Positions 1-8,759 of a stretch of DNA of 64,000 nucleotides are shown here, in pieces. A model generated the notes under the pieces. That model was not told where the DNA came from, made no database searches, and saw only the letters and a program-made list of their open reading frames with translations. Source of the DNA: Candidatus Thiodiazotropha sp. (ex Epidulcina cf. delphinae) (GTDB lineage Bacteria > Pseudomonadota > Gammaproteobacteria > Chromatiales > Chromatiaceae); the NCBI GenBank assembly GCA_025656455.1, contig JAHXHS010000003.1, positions 124,001 through 188,000 of the forward strand. Reading direction: 5' to 3'. Position 1 is the first letter of the stretch. Each line of letters opens with the position of its first letter. The translations under genes were made by a program, and so were the position numbers.

Positions 1-264
1 CAATGGGGCTGGTCATCGGATTTCGCCTGGCTTGCCTCGGCCTACTTCGTCATCCAGACCCTGGACGGGAATGTGTTGGTGCCGTTGCTGTTTTCCGAGG
101 TGGTCAACCTGCATCCGGTGGCGATTATCGTTGCAATTCTGGTATTTGGCGGTTTTTGGGGGTTCTGGGGGGTGTTTTTCGCCATCCCCCTGGCCACCCT
201 GGTGCAGGCGGTGCTCGCCGCCTGGCCGAAGAATACCCAGGAGGATGCCGTCGACAGTGCTTGA
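1..264 (+). CDS. AI-2E/PerM family transporter, C-terminal part (partial)
   Basis: The frame is open from base 1 and gives the last 87 residues of a membrane protein. It has two strongly hydrophobic segments (around residues 36-50 and 54-75) and the [11 protein letters not shown] / [16 protein letters not shown] / [11 protein letters not shown] pattern typical of the C-terminus of the AI-2E exporter / PerM permease family (polytopic inner-membrane proteins of about 350 residues). The N-terminal three quarters lie outside the window, so the substrate cannot be judged. The family assignment is from recognised sequence pattern; the transport role is family knowledge only. A perfect 24-bp inverted repeat follows 22 bases after the stop and could act as the 3' end of the transcript. 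Confidence 0.8.
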   Translation, partial: QWGWSSDFAWLASAYFVIQTLDGNVLVPLLFSEVVNLHPVAIIVAILVFGGFWGFWGVFFAIPLATLVQAVLAAWPKNTQEDAVDSA

Positions 265-286
265 AAGCGTACTAGTCGGAAAAAAA

Positions 287-377
287 CTCTCGCAAAGACG
301 CAAAGATCGCCAAGAAAAAATAAATATGTTAAAAAACAATATGTTATAACTTTGCGATCTTTGCGTCTTTGCGAGAG
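287..377. repeat. Palindromic cgcaaag-type intergenic repeat
   Basis: The arms at 287-310 and 354-377 are perfectly complementary over 24 bases (CTCTCGCAAAGACGCAAAG...) around an A/T-rich 43-base loop. Related cgcaaag/aacgcaaag sequences lie at about 751-797, 23854-23884, 51752-51838 and 53998-54106. The hairpin lies just after the PerM-like gene and may stop transcription, although there is no clean T-run. Confidence 0.75.
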
Positions 378-511
378 AAATTGTCTTGGCTAGGCCATCC
401 TAATCCTGCCGTTGGCCGGTCGGGAATCGTCTTTATCGATAACAAGCCAAGCGGACCGGTGCAGCCGAATCCCATCTGACAGATGGGTCCGGCTGGGGGA
501 AGGTCTAAGGT

Positions 512-706
512 TCAAGCCGTTTTCTTGGTATTGATTCCCAGCATCGTCCAGAGTGGGCAAAAAGAGACAAGACCTGTGATCAGGGGGATAGCGCCAATGG
601 CGCCCCACCAGTTGATCGGGTCGCTCAGCAGAAATCCCCAGGCGAGAATGGCCACTCCCGCGATAATCCGAATAATCCGCTCGATATTACCAACATTCTG
701 AGTCAT
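512..706 (-). CDS. DUF2892 (YgaP-type) small inner-membrane protein
   Basis: This 64-residue protein starts MTQNVGNIERIIRIIAGVAI, has two hydrophobic segments (about 12-28 and 34-52) and the NWWGAIGAIPLITGLVSFCPLW signature of the DUF2892 / YgaP transmembrane family. Members are often fused to or encoded next to rhodanese-type sulfurtransferases; none is adjacent here. The function is not established. GGAG lies upstream of the ATG (minus strand). It is followed upstream by half of a cgcaaag repeat and then a Crp/Fnr regulator on the same strand, which could control it. Confidence 0.8.
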   Translation of the reverse strand: MTQNVGNIERIIRIIAGVAILAWGFLLSDPINWWGAIGAIPLITGLVSFCPLWTMLGINTKKTA

Positions 707-750
707 GGTTTTCTCCTTAGTCAGTGTTCTTCCATAAACAGCAGGTTATA

Positions 751-797
751 ACGCAAGGCCCGCAAAGAAACGCAATGAACGCAAAGCCAATTGATAG
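751..797. repeat. Single-arm copy of cgcaaag repeat
   Basis: Between the DUF2892 gene and the Crp/Fnr gene the sequence ataacgcaag...cgcaaagaaacgcaatg...aacgcaaag repeats the motif of the palindrome at 287-377, but without a complementary second arm. It is probably a decayed or half copy. Confidence 0.45.
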
Positions 798-932
798 ATA
801 GACATTTTTTTGTCCTTTGCATTTCACGGCGTATCTTTATTCAGTGAGAAGTCGGTGAAGGCCGCTCCGGCGCCGACTCGACAGGGAGGGAGAATACTCG
901 CTGTCGTGGGAGGTGTATGTGACTAAGTCACA

Positions 933-1622
933 TTATTCAGCGCTTTTCTCCATCAGCTGCAGCCTGTTGAGGATCCGTATCTTGCCTCGGGCGACTGATA
1001 TCATCTTTTGCTGCTCAAAATCCTTCAGAATCCGGCTGACCACTTCACGGGACGTTCCCAGGTCGGATGCAATCGCCTGATGGGTCGCTTGCATGCGATT
1101 TTCGGTGGCTTCGGTGCGTTGCAACAGGTAGGTCGCAAGTCGTCGGTCGACGCGGCGAAAGGCGATCTCTTCGACAATGCTGATTACGTCACTGAGCCTG
1201 TCGTTGACGAGACTGAAAAGATAATTTCTCCAGGCAGGCGCCTCGTCCGCCCAGCGCATTACGTCAGCGGTGTTGACTATCAATGCCTCAATGGCCTGTT
1301 CACAGACAGCGAAGGCGGGAAAGGGCTTGCCGTTCATGATACAGGATGCGGTAAGGATGCAGCTTTCACCCGGACCGATACGGTAGAGGGTGATTTCCCT
1401 GCCGCTCTCACCGATCTTGTAGACGCGCGCCATGCCTTCGATGACCAGTGCCAGATGGCTGCATTGCATCCCTTGCTGACAGATGGGTTGGGAAGGCTTG
1501 AGCGTGATTTTGGCCGTGCTGTTGAAGAAACGCCGTACGAAATCCGCATCGGCGTTTCGTAAGAAACGGAATTGGCGGGAGAGCTTGCTGATTGTGGTCG
1601 GATCTGAAATCAAGGCTATCAC
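933..1622 (-). CDS. Crp/Fnr family transcriptional regulator
   Basis: This 229-residue protein has the Crp/Fnr two-domain layout. Residues of about 20-140 form a cyclic-nucleotide-binding-type beta-roll (LALVIEGMARVYKIGESGREITLYRIGPGESCILTASC). Residues of about 150-225 form the winged helix-turn-helix, with recognition region IASDLGTSREVVSRILKDFEQQKMI. No N-terminal cysteine cluster is present, so it should not carry the FNR oxygen-sensing iron-sulfur cluster; the effector is unknown. GESCILTASC is shared with a group of Crp-like regulators often found near DUF2892 or rhodanese genes, and the DUF2892 gene here is the next gene downstream. Confidence 0.85.
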   Translation of the reverse strand: MIALISDPTTISKLSRQFRFLRNADADFVRRFFNSTAKITLKPSQPICQQGMQCSHLALVIEGMARVYKIGESGREITLYRIGPGESCILTASCIMNGKPFPAFAVCEQAIEALIVNTADVMRWADEAPAWRNYLFSLVNDRLSDVISIVEEIAFRRVDRRLATYLLQRTEATENRMQATHQAIASDLGTSREVVSRILKDFEQQKMISVARGKIRILNRLQLMEKSAE

Positions 1623-1660
1623 ATGCGATGGAGACGGATGATTCGTTTGACAGCTTCAGG

Positions 1661-1860
1661 TTATTAACCCGGCACCCTAATAGGTTGCGTTCAGGACTTC
1701 AAGCCTGCCCTTGATCAAGGCGTGGCTCGCCGGCAAGGGTGATGCCCTTGGCAAGAGCCACAACGCCGGGCAAGGGCAGGCTTGAAGCCCCTAACATTTT
1801 AATTTTCTTAAGGCAGGCACACAGCGGCTGAACGCAACCTATCAGGGTGCCGGGTTAATA
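1661..1860. repeat. Palindromic structured element (copy G) with TTAACCCGGCA ends
   Basis: This 200-bp element lies between the divergent Crp/Fnr and histidine kinase genes. The outer arms are 1661-1694 (TTATTAACCCGGCACCCTAA...) and 1827-1860. An inner palindrome begins CTTCAAGCCTGCCCTTG (1697-1713) and closes at about 1768-1787. Its centre, read on the minus strand (1716-1766), is the 51-nt core GCGTTG-TGGCT-CTTG...GGCG-AGCCA-CGCCTTG, with stem TGGCT/AGCCA and inner stem CAAGGG/CCCTTG. The same outer ends occur at 15371-15572 and 45158-45323. Confidence 0.85.
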
Positions 1861-2015
1861 GTACGATATTTAGTGATCTTAACCGTTTCCTTGGGCGCCG
1901 GTGACAGGATTTGTTACATCGCCGGATTGCCGGTGTCAGGAGATATGAGGCAGTGGCGGGTGTGATGTGCTAATTTAGAGAGATATTTTGCGGGTTAAGT
2001 CCCTGGCGATCAGGC

Positions 2016-4859
2016 ATGGCAGATCCAAACGAAGAAGCGGTAAAAATAAAAAGAGAAAGGGTGCGTCTGCTTTACGCGAACGGTACGACCCTTATTATTG
2101 CGAATTGCATTGCCGGACTGATCTTTTTCTATCTGAATCGGGCCTGGGAGTACCCTCTGGGTGTGCTATGGGGCGGGCTGCTGGCCACCGTTCTCCTTGC
2201 CCAGACCATTCTTGCGATATTTGTCAGGAACATCTCCCTGGTTCGTCTGCAGTTCTGGCGCTATGCCCTGCTGCCTGGTGTGCTCCTGTTGGGATTGCTT
2301 TGGGCGGCGGCGCTGATTCATCTCCTGCTACTTCCGTCCAATACCGAATTCCTGGTGATCGATCTGGTATTGATCGGCACGGTGTTTCTGCTTACGGCCC
2401 TGCTGCTGACCGTCGATACCTTTTTTAGCATCATCTTTATCCTGGCCGCGTTGTTCTTGGTCGTGCTCAGCCTCTCGGGTGACAGGGAAGGGGTCTCTAC
2501 GGAGTTTGTGGCTGGTTTGATCGCTTACGCCTTGGCGCTGCTGATTTTATCCGCCTGGATGACGGTGTATCAACAGGGCTATCTGTTGATCGCTGCCAAC
2601 CGGGTGCTGCTGCATGAGCGCATGGTCGCCTCAGAGACGGAACTCAGCGAAATGAGAAACCGCCTGATCGTCGAAAATGACCAGCGGCAATCGGTGGAGC
2701 AGGAGCTGTTTCTGGCCAAGGAGGCGGCCGAGAGCGCCAACCTCGCCAAGTCGGAGTTCCTGGCCACCATGAGTCATGAGATCAGGACGCCTCTCAACGG
2801 CATATTGCCGATCCTGGAAATGCTGCTGGAGACGAAGCTCGATAGTGAACAGAAACAGTTCGTCACCACCGCGTTGAACTCATCTCAGATCCTGCTCAGC
2901 ATCATTAATGACATCCTCGACTTTTCCAAGATTGAGGCGGGTAAGCTGGATTTGGAGTTTATCGATGTCAACCTGCTGAATACCGTTGAACAGGTCACCT
3001 CATTGATGAAGAATGCGGCAGACCGCCGTGGTTTGAAACTCAACTATAAGATAGATCAGGATGTACCCCGGTCGGTGCGCGGGGATCCGATTCGCCTGCG
3101 TCAGGTATTGACCAATCTGGTCAGCAATGCCGTCAAATTTACCGAGCATGGCGAGGTTACCGTCGAACTCTCCAGTCGCCAGACCACGCGTACCGAGGTC
3201 GAGTTGCTGTTTGCCGTCAGGGATAGCGGCATAGGCATGTCTGACGAGCAGGTGCAACGCCTTTTCGAGCCGTTTTCACAGGCCGATGCCTCGACGACGC
3301 GCAAGCACGGCGGAACAGGCCTGGGACTGGTGATCTGTAAACGCCTTACGGTACTGATGGGCGGGAATATCGGCGTCAAGTCTCAAGTGGGGCAGGGCTC
3401 CTATTTCTGGTTTATTCTACCGATGCGGAAATCGCTCCAGGAGATCCCTTCCAGCAGACGCAATCTGCAGGATATCCGTACCTTGCTGCTGGCTTCACAA
3501 AGCTCTCCGGATGTTGCCGTACTCGCCAATTCCTTGAAAGAACTGGGTATGTTGCTGGAGGTGACCGATGATCAGTATGATGCGCTCAGCAAGCTGAAAT
3601 CATCGGCCAATCTCGGGGCAAGCTGGCGCTATGAGTTGATTATCATCGATGCCAACCTGGCGAGTGTCAATCTTCTGCAGACCGTCAATTCCGCACGCGC
3701 CATCGCCCATATGCGCGATGTCCAGGTGTTGGCCATCAATATTCCGATCGAGAGTGTCGAGATGCTGGAAAAACTAGGCGTCGAGTGCATCAGTGGCAGT
3801 GGCCGGAGCAAGGAGGTCAAGCAACGCTTATGGCGAATGTTCGATGTGGAACAGGGTTCCGCCGCGCATACCATCCCCGAAGAAGAGCCGATTCCACGCC
3901 TGCCTGATGACCATCTCAACTGGCTCGACAAGCAGGGTGGGATGGAGTCGCCGCCGGGCGCCAGTCGGGCGGAGGAAGAACAGGTAAAGGATCGGCACAC
4001 CAAACTTGCCGGCCGGGTGCTGGTGGTCGAGGATAATCCGGTCAATCAGGCCGTGGTCAAGAAGATGCTGGAAAAGGCGGGACTGTCGCCGATCACCGCC
4101 AATGATGGCATCGAGGCAATGGAAGCCCTGCATGGAGAGCAGTTCGACGTGGTGTTGATGGACTGCCAGATGCCGCGCATGGATGGCTATGAAGCCACAG
4201 AGGCAATCAGGGATAGAGAGGTGAAACAGGGCTTGATGCGCACCCCGGTGATTGCGATGACGGCAAATGCCATGTCGGGTGACCGTGAACGCTGTCTGAT
4301 GGTTGGCATGGACGACTATCTCTCGAAGCCCGTCAAGCCGGCCCAATTGGAAAATATGCTCCGCCAATGGTTGCCCATGGAGGAGATGATTAGCCAGAGT
4401 GAGGATGATACCCTAACAGTCGAAAGCAGCCATCAGCAGGCGTTAACGGCTGATATCGACAATTCAAGCGAGACTTTGGTTGGTATGGGAGACTCAGGCA
4501 TGTCTGCAGGTGGCATGATCGATCATAGTGTGTTGGAAGAGTTGTATGAAATCATGGAAGATGACTTCGTCTCCGTGCTGGAGAGCTATCTGACGAGCGC
4601 CCCGGGTTTGATGCATGCCATTCGGGATGCGGTGAAAGAGAGGGACATGGATGCGCTGGTCAAGTCGGCGCATCCCCTGAAATCGAGCAGCGCCAACGTG
4701 GGCGCCATGGAACTCTCCATTCTTGCCAGGGAGTTGGAGTTCAAGGGACGCCAGCGGGAAGCCGATGGACTGGTCAACAGTTACAACCATGCCGCCGATA
4801 TCTATCGGCGGACGATTGCTGAACTCCGGGCCATCGTGGACAGGGGCAGCATCCATTGA
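2016..4859 (+). CDS. Hybrid sensor histidine kinase with REC and HPt domains (BarA-like layout)
   Basis: This 947-residue membrane-bound phosphorelay protein begins with about six hydrophobic segments between residues 20 and 190, with no recognisable periplasmic sensor domain, then a coiled-coil linker (205-245). The HisKA domain has [10 protein letters not shown] with the phospho-accepting His254. The HATPase domain follows ([25 protein letters not shown]). A degenerate receiver-like stretch lies at about 490-610. The REC domain has phospho-acceptor Asp716 ([14 protein letters not shown]) and SKPVKP. The C-terminal HPt has [13 protein letters not shown] with His886. The full His-Asp-His relay is therefore intact and should pass phosphate to a separate response regulator that is not adjacent. 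The nearest orphan receiver protein is at 24108. The signal sensed is unknown. Confidence 0.92.
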   Translation: MADPNEEAVKIKRERVRLLYANGTTLIIANCIAGLIFFYLNRAWEYPLGVLWGGLLATVLLAQTILAIFVRNISLVRLQFWRYALLPGVLLLGLLWAAALIHLLLLPSNTEFLVIDLVLIGTVFLLTALLLTVDTFFSIIFILAALFLVVLSLSGDREGVSTEFVAGLIAYALALLILSAWMTVYQQGYLLIAANRVLLHERMVASETELSEMRNRLIVENDQRQSVEQELFLAKEAAESANLAKSEFLATMSHEIRTPLNGILPILEMLLETKLDSEQKQFVTTALNSSQILLSIINDILDFSKIEAGKLDLEFIDVNLLNTVEQVTSLMKNAADRRGLKLNYKIDQDVPRSVRGDPIRLRQVLTNLVSNAVKFTEHGEVTVELSSRQTTRTEVELLFAVRDSGIGMSDEQVQRLFEPFSQADASTTRKHGGTGLGLVICKRLTVLMGGNIGVKSQVGQGSYFWFILPMRKSLQEIPSSRRNLQDIRTLLLASQSSPDVAVLANSLKELGMLLEVTDDQYDALSKLKSSANLGASWRYELIIIDANLASVNLLQTVNSARAIAHMRDVQVLAINIPIESVEMLEKLGVECISGSGRSKEVKQRLWRMFDVEQGSAAHTIPEEEPIPRLPDDHLNWLDKQGGMESPPGASRAEEEQVKDRHTKLAGRVLVVEDNPVNQAVVKKMLEKAGLSPITANDGIEAMEALHGEQFDVVLMDCQMPRMDGYEATEAIRDREVKQGLMRTPVIAMTANAMSGDRERCLMVGMDDYLSKPVKPAQLENMLRQWLPMEEMISQSEDDTLTVESSHQQALTADIDNSSETLVGMGDSGMSAGGMIDHSVLEELYEIMEDDFVSVLESYLTSAPGLMHAIRDAVKERDMDALVKSAHPLKSSSANVGAMELSILARELEFKGRQREADGLVNSYNHAADIYRRTIAELRAIVDRGSIH

Positions 4860-4862
4860 TCC

Positions 4863-5044
4863 AGGGCCTGTTAACACGAATCGGATTGCCACTGCTGCGC
4901 CTGAAAAAGCCCCCTGGCTGGCCCAAAGGGTGCGCCCCACATCATCCAATGCGGCGTTGCAGTCCTTGAAAAGGGCATGCCATTCCCTGCGGACTGCGCC
5001 TTGCCTTGGATGATGTGGGGCACACTGCATCCTAAGTTATCAGG
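4863..5044. repeat. Structured element (copy A) with covarying core
   Basis: The left part (4863-4898, AGGGCCTGTTAACAC...) matches the terminus of the 44122-44218 element. The hairpin has private outer arms CCCCACATCATCCAA (4935-4949) and TTGGATGATGTGGGG (5006-5020), and a 50-nt core at 4954-5003. The core stem is CAGTC/GACTG between GCGTTG and CGCCTTG, with inner loop CTTGAAAAGGGC...CCCTGCG. The right flank (CACTGCATCCTAAGTTATC) is shared with the truncated copy at 26693-26820. Confidence 0.8.
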
Positions 5045-5061
5045 TTGACGGAGTACTAGGT

Positions 5062-6471
5062 TCATAGATGTTCAGAGGCGTAATCCGCCAGCCGCGAACG
5101 CTCGCCTCGTTGGAGGGTGATGTGGCCGCTGTGTGGCCAGCCCTTGAACCGGTCCACGCCATAGGTGAGTCCTGAGGTGGTCTCCGTCAGATAGGGGGTG
5201 TCGATCTGCGCCACATTCCCCAGGCAGACGACCTTGGTGCCGGGACCGGCGCGGGTGATCAGGGTTTTCATCTGCTTCGGGGTCAGATTCTGCGCTTCGT
5301 CGAGGATGATGTACTTGTTCAGAAAAGTCCGGCCACGCATGAAGTTCAACGAGTGGATGTGGATTCTGCTGCGAAGCAGATCTTCGGTGGCGGCCCTGCC
5401 CCATTCGCCGCCTTCGGTCTGGGTCAGGACTTCCAGATTATCCATCAGCGCGCCCATCCAAGGCGTCATTTTCTCTTCCTCGGTGCCGGGCAGGAAACCG
5501 ATATCCTCCCCGACGGGAACGGTGACCCGGGTCATGATGATTTCACGATAGAGATTGAGATCCAGGGTCTGAACCAGGCCTGCCGCCAAGGTGAGTAGGG
5601 TCTTGCCGGTGCCGGCGGTGCCTAGCAGCGAGACGAAATCCAGGTTCGGATCCAGCAGCAGGTTGAGGGCGAAGTTCTGCTCCTGATTGCGGGCGGTAAT
5701 GCCCCACACGGCATGCTTGGGATTGGTATAATCTTCCACCAGCTCGATGACCGCGCTGTTTTCCCGCTTTTCCCGGACAATCGCTTGAAAACCTTCGTCC
5801 CCGGGCAGATAGAGGCATTGGCTGGGATACCAACTCTGGGTATCGGGTCCGGCAACGCGATAGAAGGTTCGTCCCTCCTCCTGCCAGGATTCCAGCGCTT
5901 TGGTGTGGCGTTCCCAGAAGCCTTCCGGCAGGCTGTCGATGCCGCTGTAGAGTAGGTTGACGTCCTCCAGCACCTTATCGTTGGAGTAGTCCTCTGCGCG
6001 GATGCCGACCACCGCTGCCTTTATTCTGAGATTGATATCCTTGGAGATCAGGATGACCCGCTTTTCGGGATGTTCCGATTGCAGGCTGAGTGCTATCGCC
6101 AGGATGGTGTTGTCGGGGGTGTTGCCGGGCAGAATGGACGATAGATCACCGGAGACCGGTTTGGTCTGTAAAAAGAGATGTCCGCTGAGGGCTTCGGCGC
6201 CGCCGTTGATTTGTAAGGTATTGAGTGGAATACCCTTGCTGATGGCGTGTTGCGGCACATTACCCATCAGTTCATCGAGAAACCGGCTGGTCTGGCGTAC
6301 GTTTCTCGCCACCTCGGACATGCCCTTTTTACCCTTGTCCAGCTCTTCCAAGACCACCATCGGCAGGAAAATATCGTGTTCCTTGAAGCGGAAGAGCGCG
6401 GATGGGTCGTGCATCAGCACGTTGGTATCGAGGACGAAAAGACGGGGTCTTGTTTGTTCTGTTTCTGACAT
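5062..6471 (-). CDS. PIN-PhoH family ATPase/ribonuclease (PhoH2 type)
   Basis: From the ATG at 6471 (MSETEQTRPRLFVLDTNVLM) this is 469 residues. The N-terminal half is a PIN nuclease domain (LDTNVLMHDP, acidic residues through about 140). The C-terminal half is a PhoH P-loop ATPase with Walker A GTAGTGKT, Walker B IILDEAQN and the sensor region GPGTKVVCLGN. PIN-PhoH proteins are RNA helicase-ribonucleases of the toxin-like PhoH2 group; cellular substrates are not settled. The frame stays open to 6702, but that extension overlaps bcp, is rich in Arg/Trp/Cys and does not resemble the family, so the ATG at 6471 is chosen. It is the last gene of gcvR-bcp-phoH. Confidence 0.9.
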   Translation of the reverse strand: MSETEQTRPRLFVLDTNVLMHDPSALFRFKEHDIFLPMVVLEELDKGKKGMSEVARNVRQTSRFLDELMGNVPQHAISKGIPLNTLQINGGAEALSGHLFLQTKPVSGDLSSILPGNTPDNTILAIALSLQSEHPEKRVILISKDINLRIKAAVVGIRAEDYSNDKVLEDVNLLYSGIDSLPEGFWERHTKALESWQEEGRTFYRVAGPDTQSWYPSQCLYLPGDEGFQAIVREKRENSAVIELVEDYTNPKHAVWGITARNQEQNFALNLLLDPNLDFVSLLGTAGTGKTLLTLAAGLVQTLDLNLYREIIMTRVTVPVGEDIGFLPGTEEEKMTPWMGALMDNLEVLTQTEGGEWGRAATEDLLRSRIHIHSLNFMRGRTFLNKYIILDEAQNLTPKQMKTLITRAGPGTKVVCLGNVAQIDTPYLTETTSGLTYGVDRFKGWPHSGHITLQRGERSRLADYASEHL

Positions 6472-6595
6472 GCGTCGTCTCAACTGGTGGATTGGAAACC
6501 GTGGCAAATCGAGGCAACAGCCGTTACCGTGCGTTTTACCGCTGCGGATCCCGTGCTTGCCGGCCTGGAGGTTGATTGATTCGGGCTGACGAGGA

Positions 6596-7081
6596 TCAGG
6601 GGAGTTTTCCTGCGCGCATGGCCTTGAGTGTTTCCAGCACCGTTTCCACGTGGCCCTCGACCTTGACCTTGCGCCATTCGTGACGTAGCAAGCCCGCTTC
6701 ATCGATGAGAAAGGTGCTGCGTTCGATGCCGCGAACCTGCTTGCCGTACATCGATTTCATCTTTATCACATCAAACGCCTGGCAGAGTAATTCATCCTTG
6801 TCGGAGAGCAGATGGAAGGGGAAGCCCTGCTTGTGCTTGAAATTTTCCTGAGCCTTGACGCCGTCACGGGAGACGCCGAGGATGACCGCCGACTGGCGAC
6901 GGAATTTTGCAGCCGCGGCGCTGAAATCCAGGCCTTCCCTGGTGCAGCCAGGGGTACTCGCCTTGGGATAAAAATAGAGCACAACCGGTTTGCCGCGATA
7001 GTCGGCTAATTTTATGCTTTTCTCACCAGTGGCCGGTAGTTCGATGTCGGGTACGGGGTTACCGATGGCGATTGCGCTCAT
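6596..7081 (-). CDS. bcp: Thioredoxin-dependent peroxiredoxin Bcp/PrxQ
   Basis: This 161-residue thioredoxin-fold peroxidase reduces hydrogen peroxide and organic peroxides with thioredoxin. The peroxidatic site PKASTPGCTREG carries the catalytic cysteine. The usual PrxQ resolving Cys five residues later is replaced (the next residues are TREGLDF), and a second Cys lies in LLCQAF. The ATG at 7081 is preferred over an upstream TTG at 7102 because GGAGGA lies about ten bases before it and MSAIAIGNPVPDIELP matches the family start. It lies 17 bases downstream of gcvR and upstream of the PhoH gene, as in many sulfur-oxidising gammaproteobacteria. Confidence 0.92.
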   Translation of the reverse strand: MSAIAIGNPVPDIELPATGEKSIKLADYRGKPVVLYFYPKASTPGCTREGLDFSAAAAKFRRQSAVILGVSRDGVKAQENFKHKQGFPFHLLSDKDELLCQAFDVIKMKSMYGKQVRGIERSTFLIDEAGLLRHEWRKVKVEGHVETVLETLKAMRAGKLP

Positions 7082-7098
7082 AATCCGAAACTTCCTCC

Positions 7099-7638
7099 TC
7101 AACCTTTGATGGGTTCGATGACGGCATCCAGGTTCAGGCCGTCACAGTAATCCATGAACTCCTCCCGCAGCACCGCGATGTGAATATCCGACGGGATGCC
7201 GACGCTGAGATGCACGGAGAACATAGGAGTGCCGGTATGCGCGGCTGAATAGTTGGTGGTCATCATATCTTCGATATTGATGTTCCGCTCGGAGAAGAAT
7301 TCAGCCAGCTGATTGACGATGCCGGGATGGTCCATGGAGACCACTTCGACCATGTATGGCAACAGGTTGTTCGAGCGCGCCCGTCCTTCGGTGCGTTTAC
7401 AGATGATCGTCAGTCCGAGATCACTCTCCAGATCGGGAACGGCGGACTCCAGCTTGGCCAGGGTGTTCCAGGGGCCCTCAATCAGCAGCAAAATGGCAAA
7501 CTCGCCCCCCAGTACCGTCATTCTGCTATCGCTGATGTTGCAACCCTCGTCAAGTATTTTCTTAGACAGGGCCTTGACGATTCCCGGACGATCTTTTCCG
7601 AGTGCTGAAATGACCAGATAGTTCTTCGGCGTAGACAT
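7099..7638 (-). CDS. gcvR: Glycine cleavage system transcriptional repressor-like ACT protein
   Basis: This 179-residue protein has two ACT domains. The first is at about 5-80 (YLVISALGKDRPGIVKALSKKILDEGCNISDSRM) and the second at about 92-170 (VEVVSMDHPGIVNQLAEFFSERNINIEDMMT). In E. coli GcvR binds glycine and modulates GcvA. In this lineage the gene is typically divergent from dapA and upstream of bcp, exactly as here. No gcv operon is in the window, so the regulatory target is inferred from the family only. A 170-bp intergenic region shared with dapA should hold both promoters. Confidence 0.88.
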   Translation of the reverse strand: MSTPKNYLVISALGKDRPGIVKALSKKILDEGCNISDSRMTVLGGEFAILLLIEGPWNTLAKLESAVPDLESDLGLTIICKRTEGRARSNNLLPYMVEVVSMDHPGIVNQLAEFFSERNINIEDMMTTNYSAAHTGTPMFSVHLSVGIPSDIHIAVLREEFMDYCDGLNLDAVIEPIKG

Positions 7639-7808
7639 AGCATTGCTTGCGGTCGTGTGGTTGGATGGATTTCATTGGAAGTGTAACACCAGAGGTCGCT
7701 GTCTAGCGATATTTTACCCAGTGGCATCGCTATTTTTTTATGCTACTTGTCATGATCGCAAGCCACAGGATACCATTGCCGATTGAGAAAAATTAGGGGT
7801 GTGGGGCG

Positions 7809-8684
7809 ATGTTTCACGGCAGTATGGTAGCAATGATCACTCCCATGGGGGAGGACGGCAGTCTTGATGATGATGCCTTATGCGCGCTCGTGGAGTTTCA
7901 TATCCGTCAGGAGAGCGACGCAATCGTGGCTGTCGGCACCACCGGCGAGTCGGCCACCCTGGACGAGGAGGAACACTGCGAGGTGATCCGGCAGGTGATC
8001 GAGTATGCCGATGACCGGATTCCGGTTATCGCAGGCACCGGGGCGAATTCGACCCGCGAGGCGATCAGTCTGACTGAATGCGCCAAGGCGGCAGGGGCGG
8101 ATGCCTGCCTGCTGGTGACGCCCTATTACAACAAACCGACTCAAGAGGGACTCTATCAGCATTTCAAGGCAGTCGCCGAGGCAGTGGATATCCCCCAGAT
8201 TCTCTACAATGTGCCGGGCCGCACGGCCTGTGATATGTTGCCTGAGACAATTGCCCGGTTGGCGGATGTGCCGAATATCATCGGCGTCAAAGAGGCGACC
8301 GGTGATCTTTCCCGTCTGCAGCGGTTATGCGAACTGTGCGACCCGTCGTTTGAACTCTATAGCGGCGATGATGCCACAGGGTGTGAGTTTCTGTTGCAGG
8401 GTGGGCATGGCGTCATCTCGGTGACAGCCAATGCCGCCCCCCGGTTGATGCATGAGATGTCAGTGGCGGCCTTGGCGGGAAGACGCGAGGAGGCGGTAGC
8501 CATCGATGCCAGGCTGGCCGGATTGCATCGTGCGCTGTTCGTGGAGTCCAGTCCCATACCGGTGAAATGGGTGATGTGGAAGTTGGGATTGGCGAATAAA
8601 GGCATCAGGCTGCCCCTGACTTGGCTCGATCCTGCCGCCGAAGGCGAGGTGCTGGGGGCGATGCAGCAGGCCGGGCTGGTGTGA
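7809..8684 (+). CDS. dapA: 4-hydroxy-tetrahydrodipicolinate synthase
   Basis: This 291-residue TIM-barrel lyase condenses pyruvate with aspartate semialdehyde, the first committed step of lysine and diaminopimelate synthesis. The Schiff-base lysine is in [13 protein letters not shown], the catalytic Tyr in [10 protein letters not shown], and the Thr-Thr pair in [10 protein letters not shown]. Length and order match the E. coli family. It is the first gene of a dapA-bamC-MBL hydrolase group. Confidence 0.97.
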   Translation: MFHGSMVAMITPMGEDGSLDDDALCALVEFHIRQESDAIVAVGTTGESATLDEEEHCEVIRQVIEYADDRIPVIAGTGANSTREAISLTECAKAAGADACLLVTPYYNKPTQEGLYQHFKAVAEAVDIPQILYNVPGRTACDMLPETIARLADVPNIIGVKEATGDLSRLQRLCELCDPSFELYSGDDATGCEFLLQGGHGVISVTANAAPRLMHEMSVAALAGRREEAVAIDARLAGLHRALFVESSPIPVKWVMWKLGLANKGIRLPLTWLDPAAEGEVLGAMQQAGLV

Positions 8685-8759
8685 TAGCGCTCCCTGCGGC
8701 CCTCTTTTCAAGTTTCGTTGTCATAGGCAACACAAGACAATCTGACTGAACTCTCTGAT

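Noticed and set aside
4954..5003. Interpretation of the structured cores as integron attC sites
   Set aside because: They lack RYYYAAC/GTTRRRY end boxes in the right orientation and are not associated with cassette-like genes; GCGTTR and CGCCTTG are not complementary end boxes.
5198..5551. Several plus-strand frames inside the PhoH gene
   Set aside because: Shadows of a conserved gene, Arg/Ser-rich and without start signals.
6472..6702. N-terminal extension of the PIN-PhoH protein
   Set aside because: The extra 77 codons overlap bcp, are Arg/Trp/Cys-rich and precede a good ATG followed directly by the PIN domain start.
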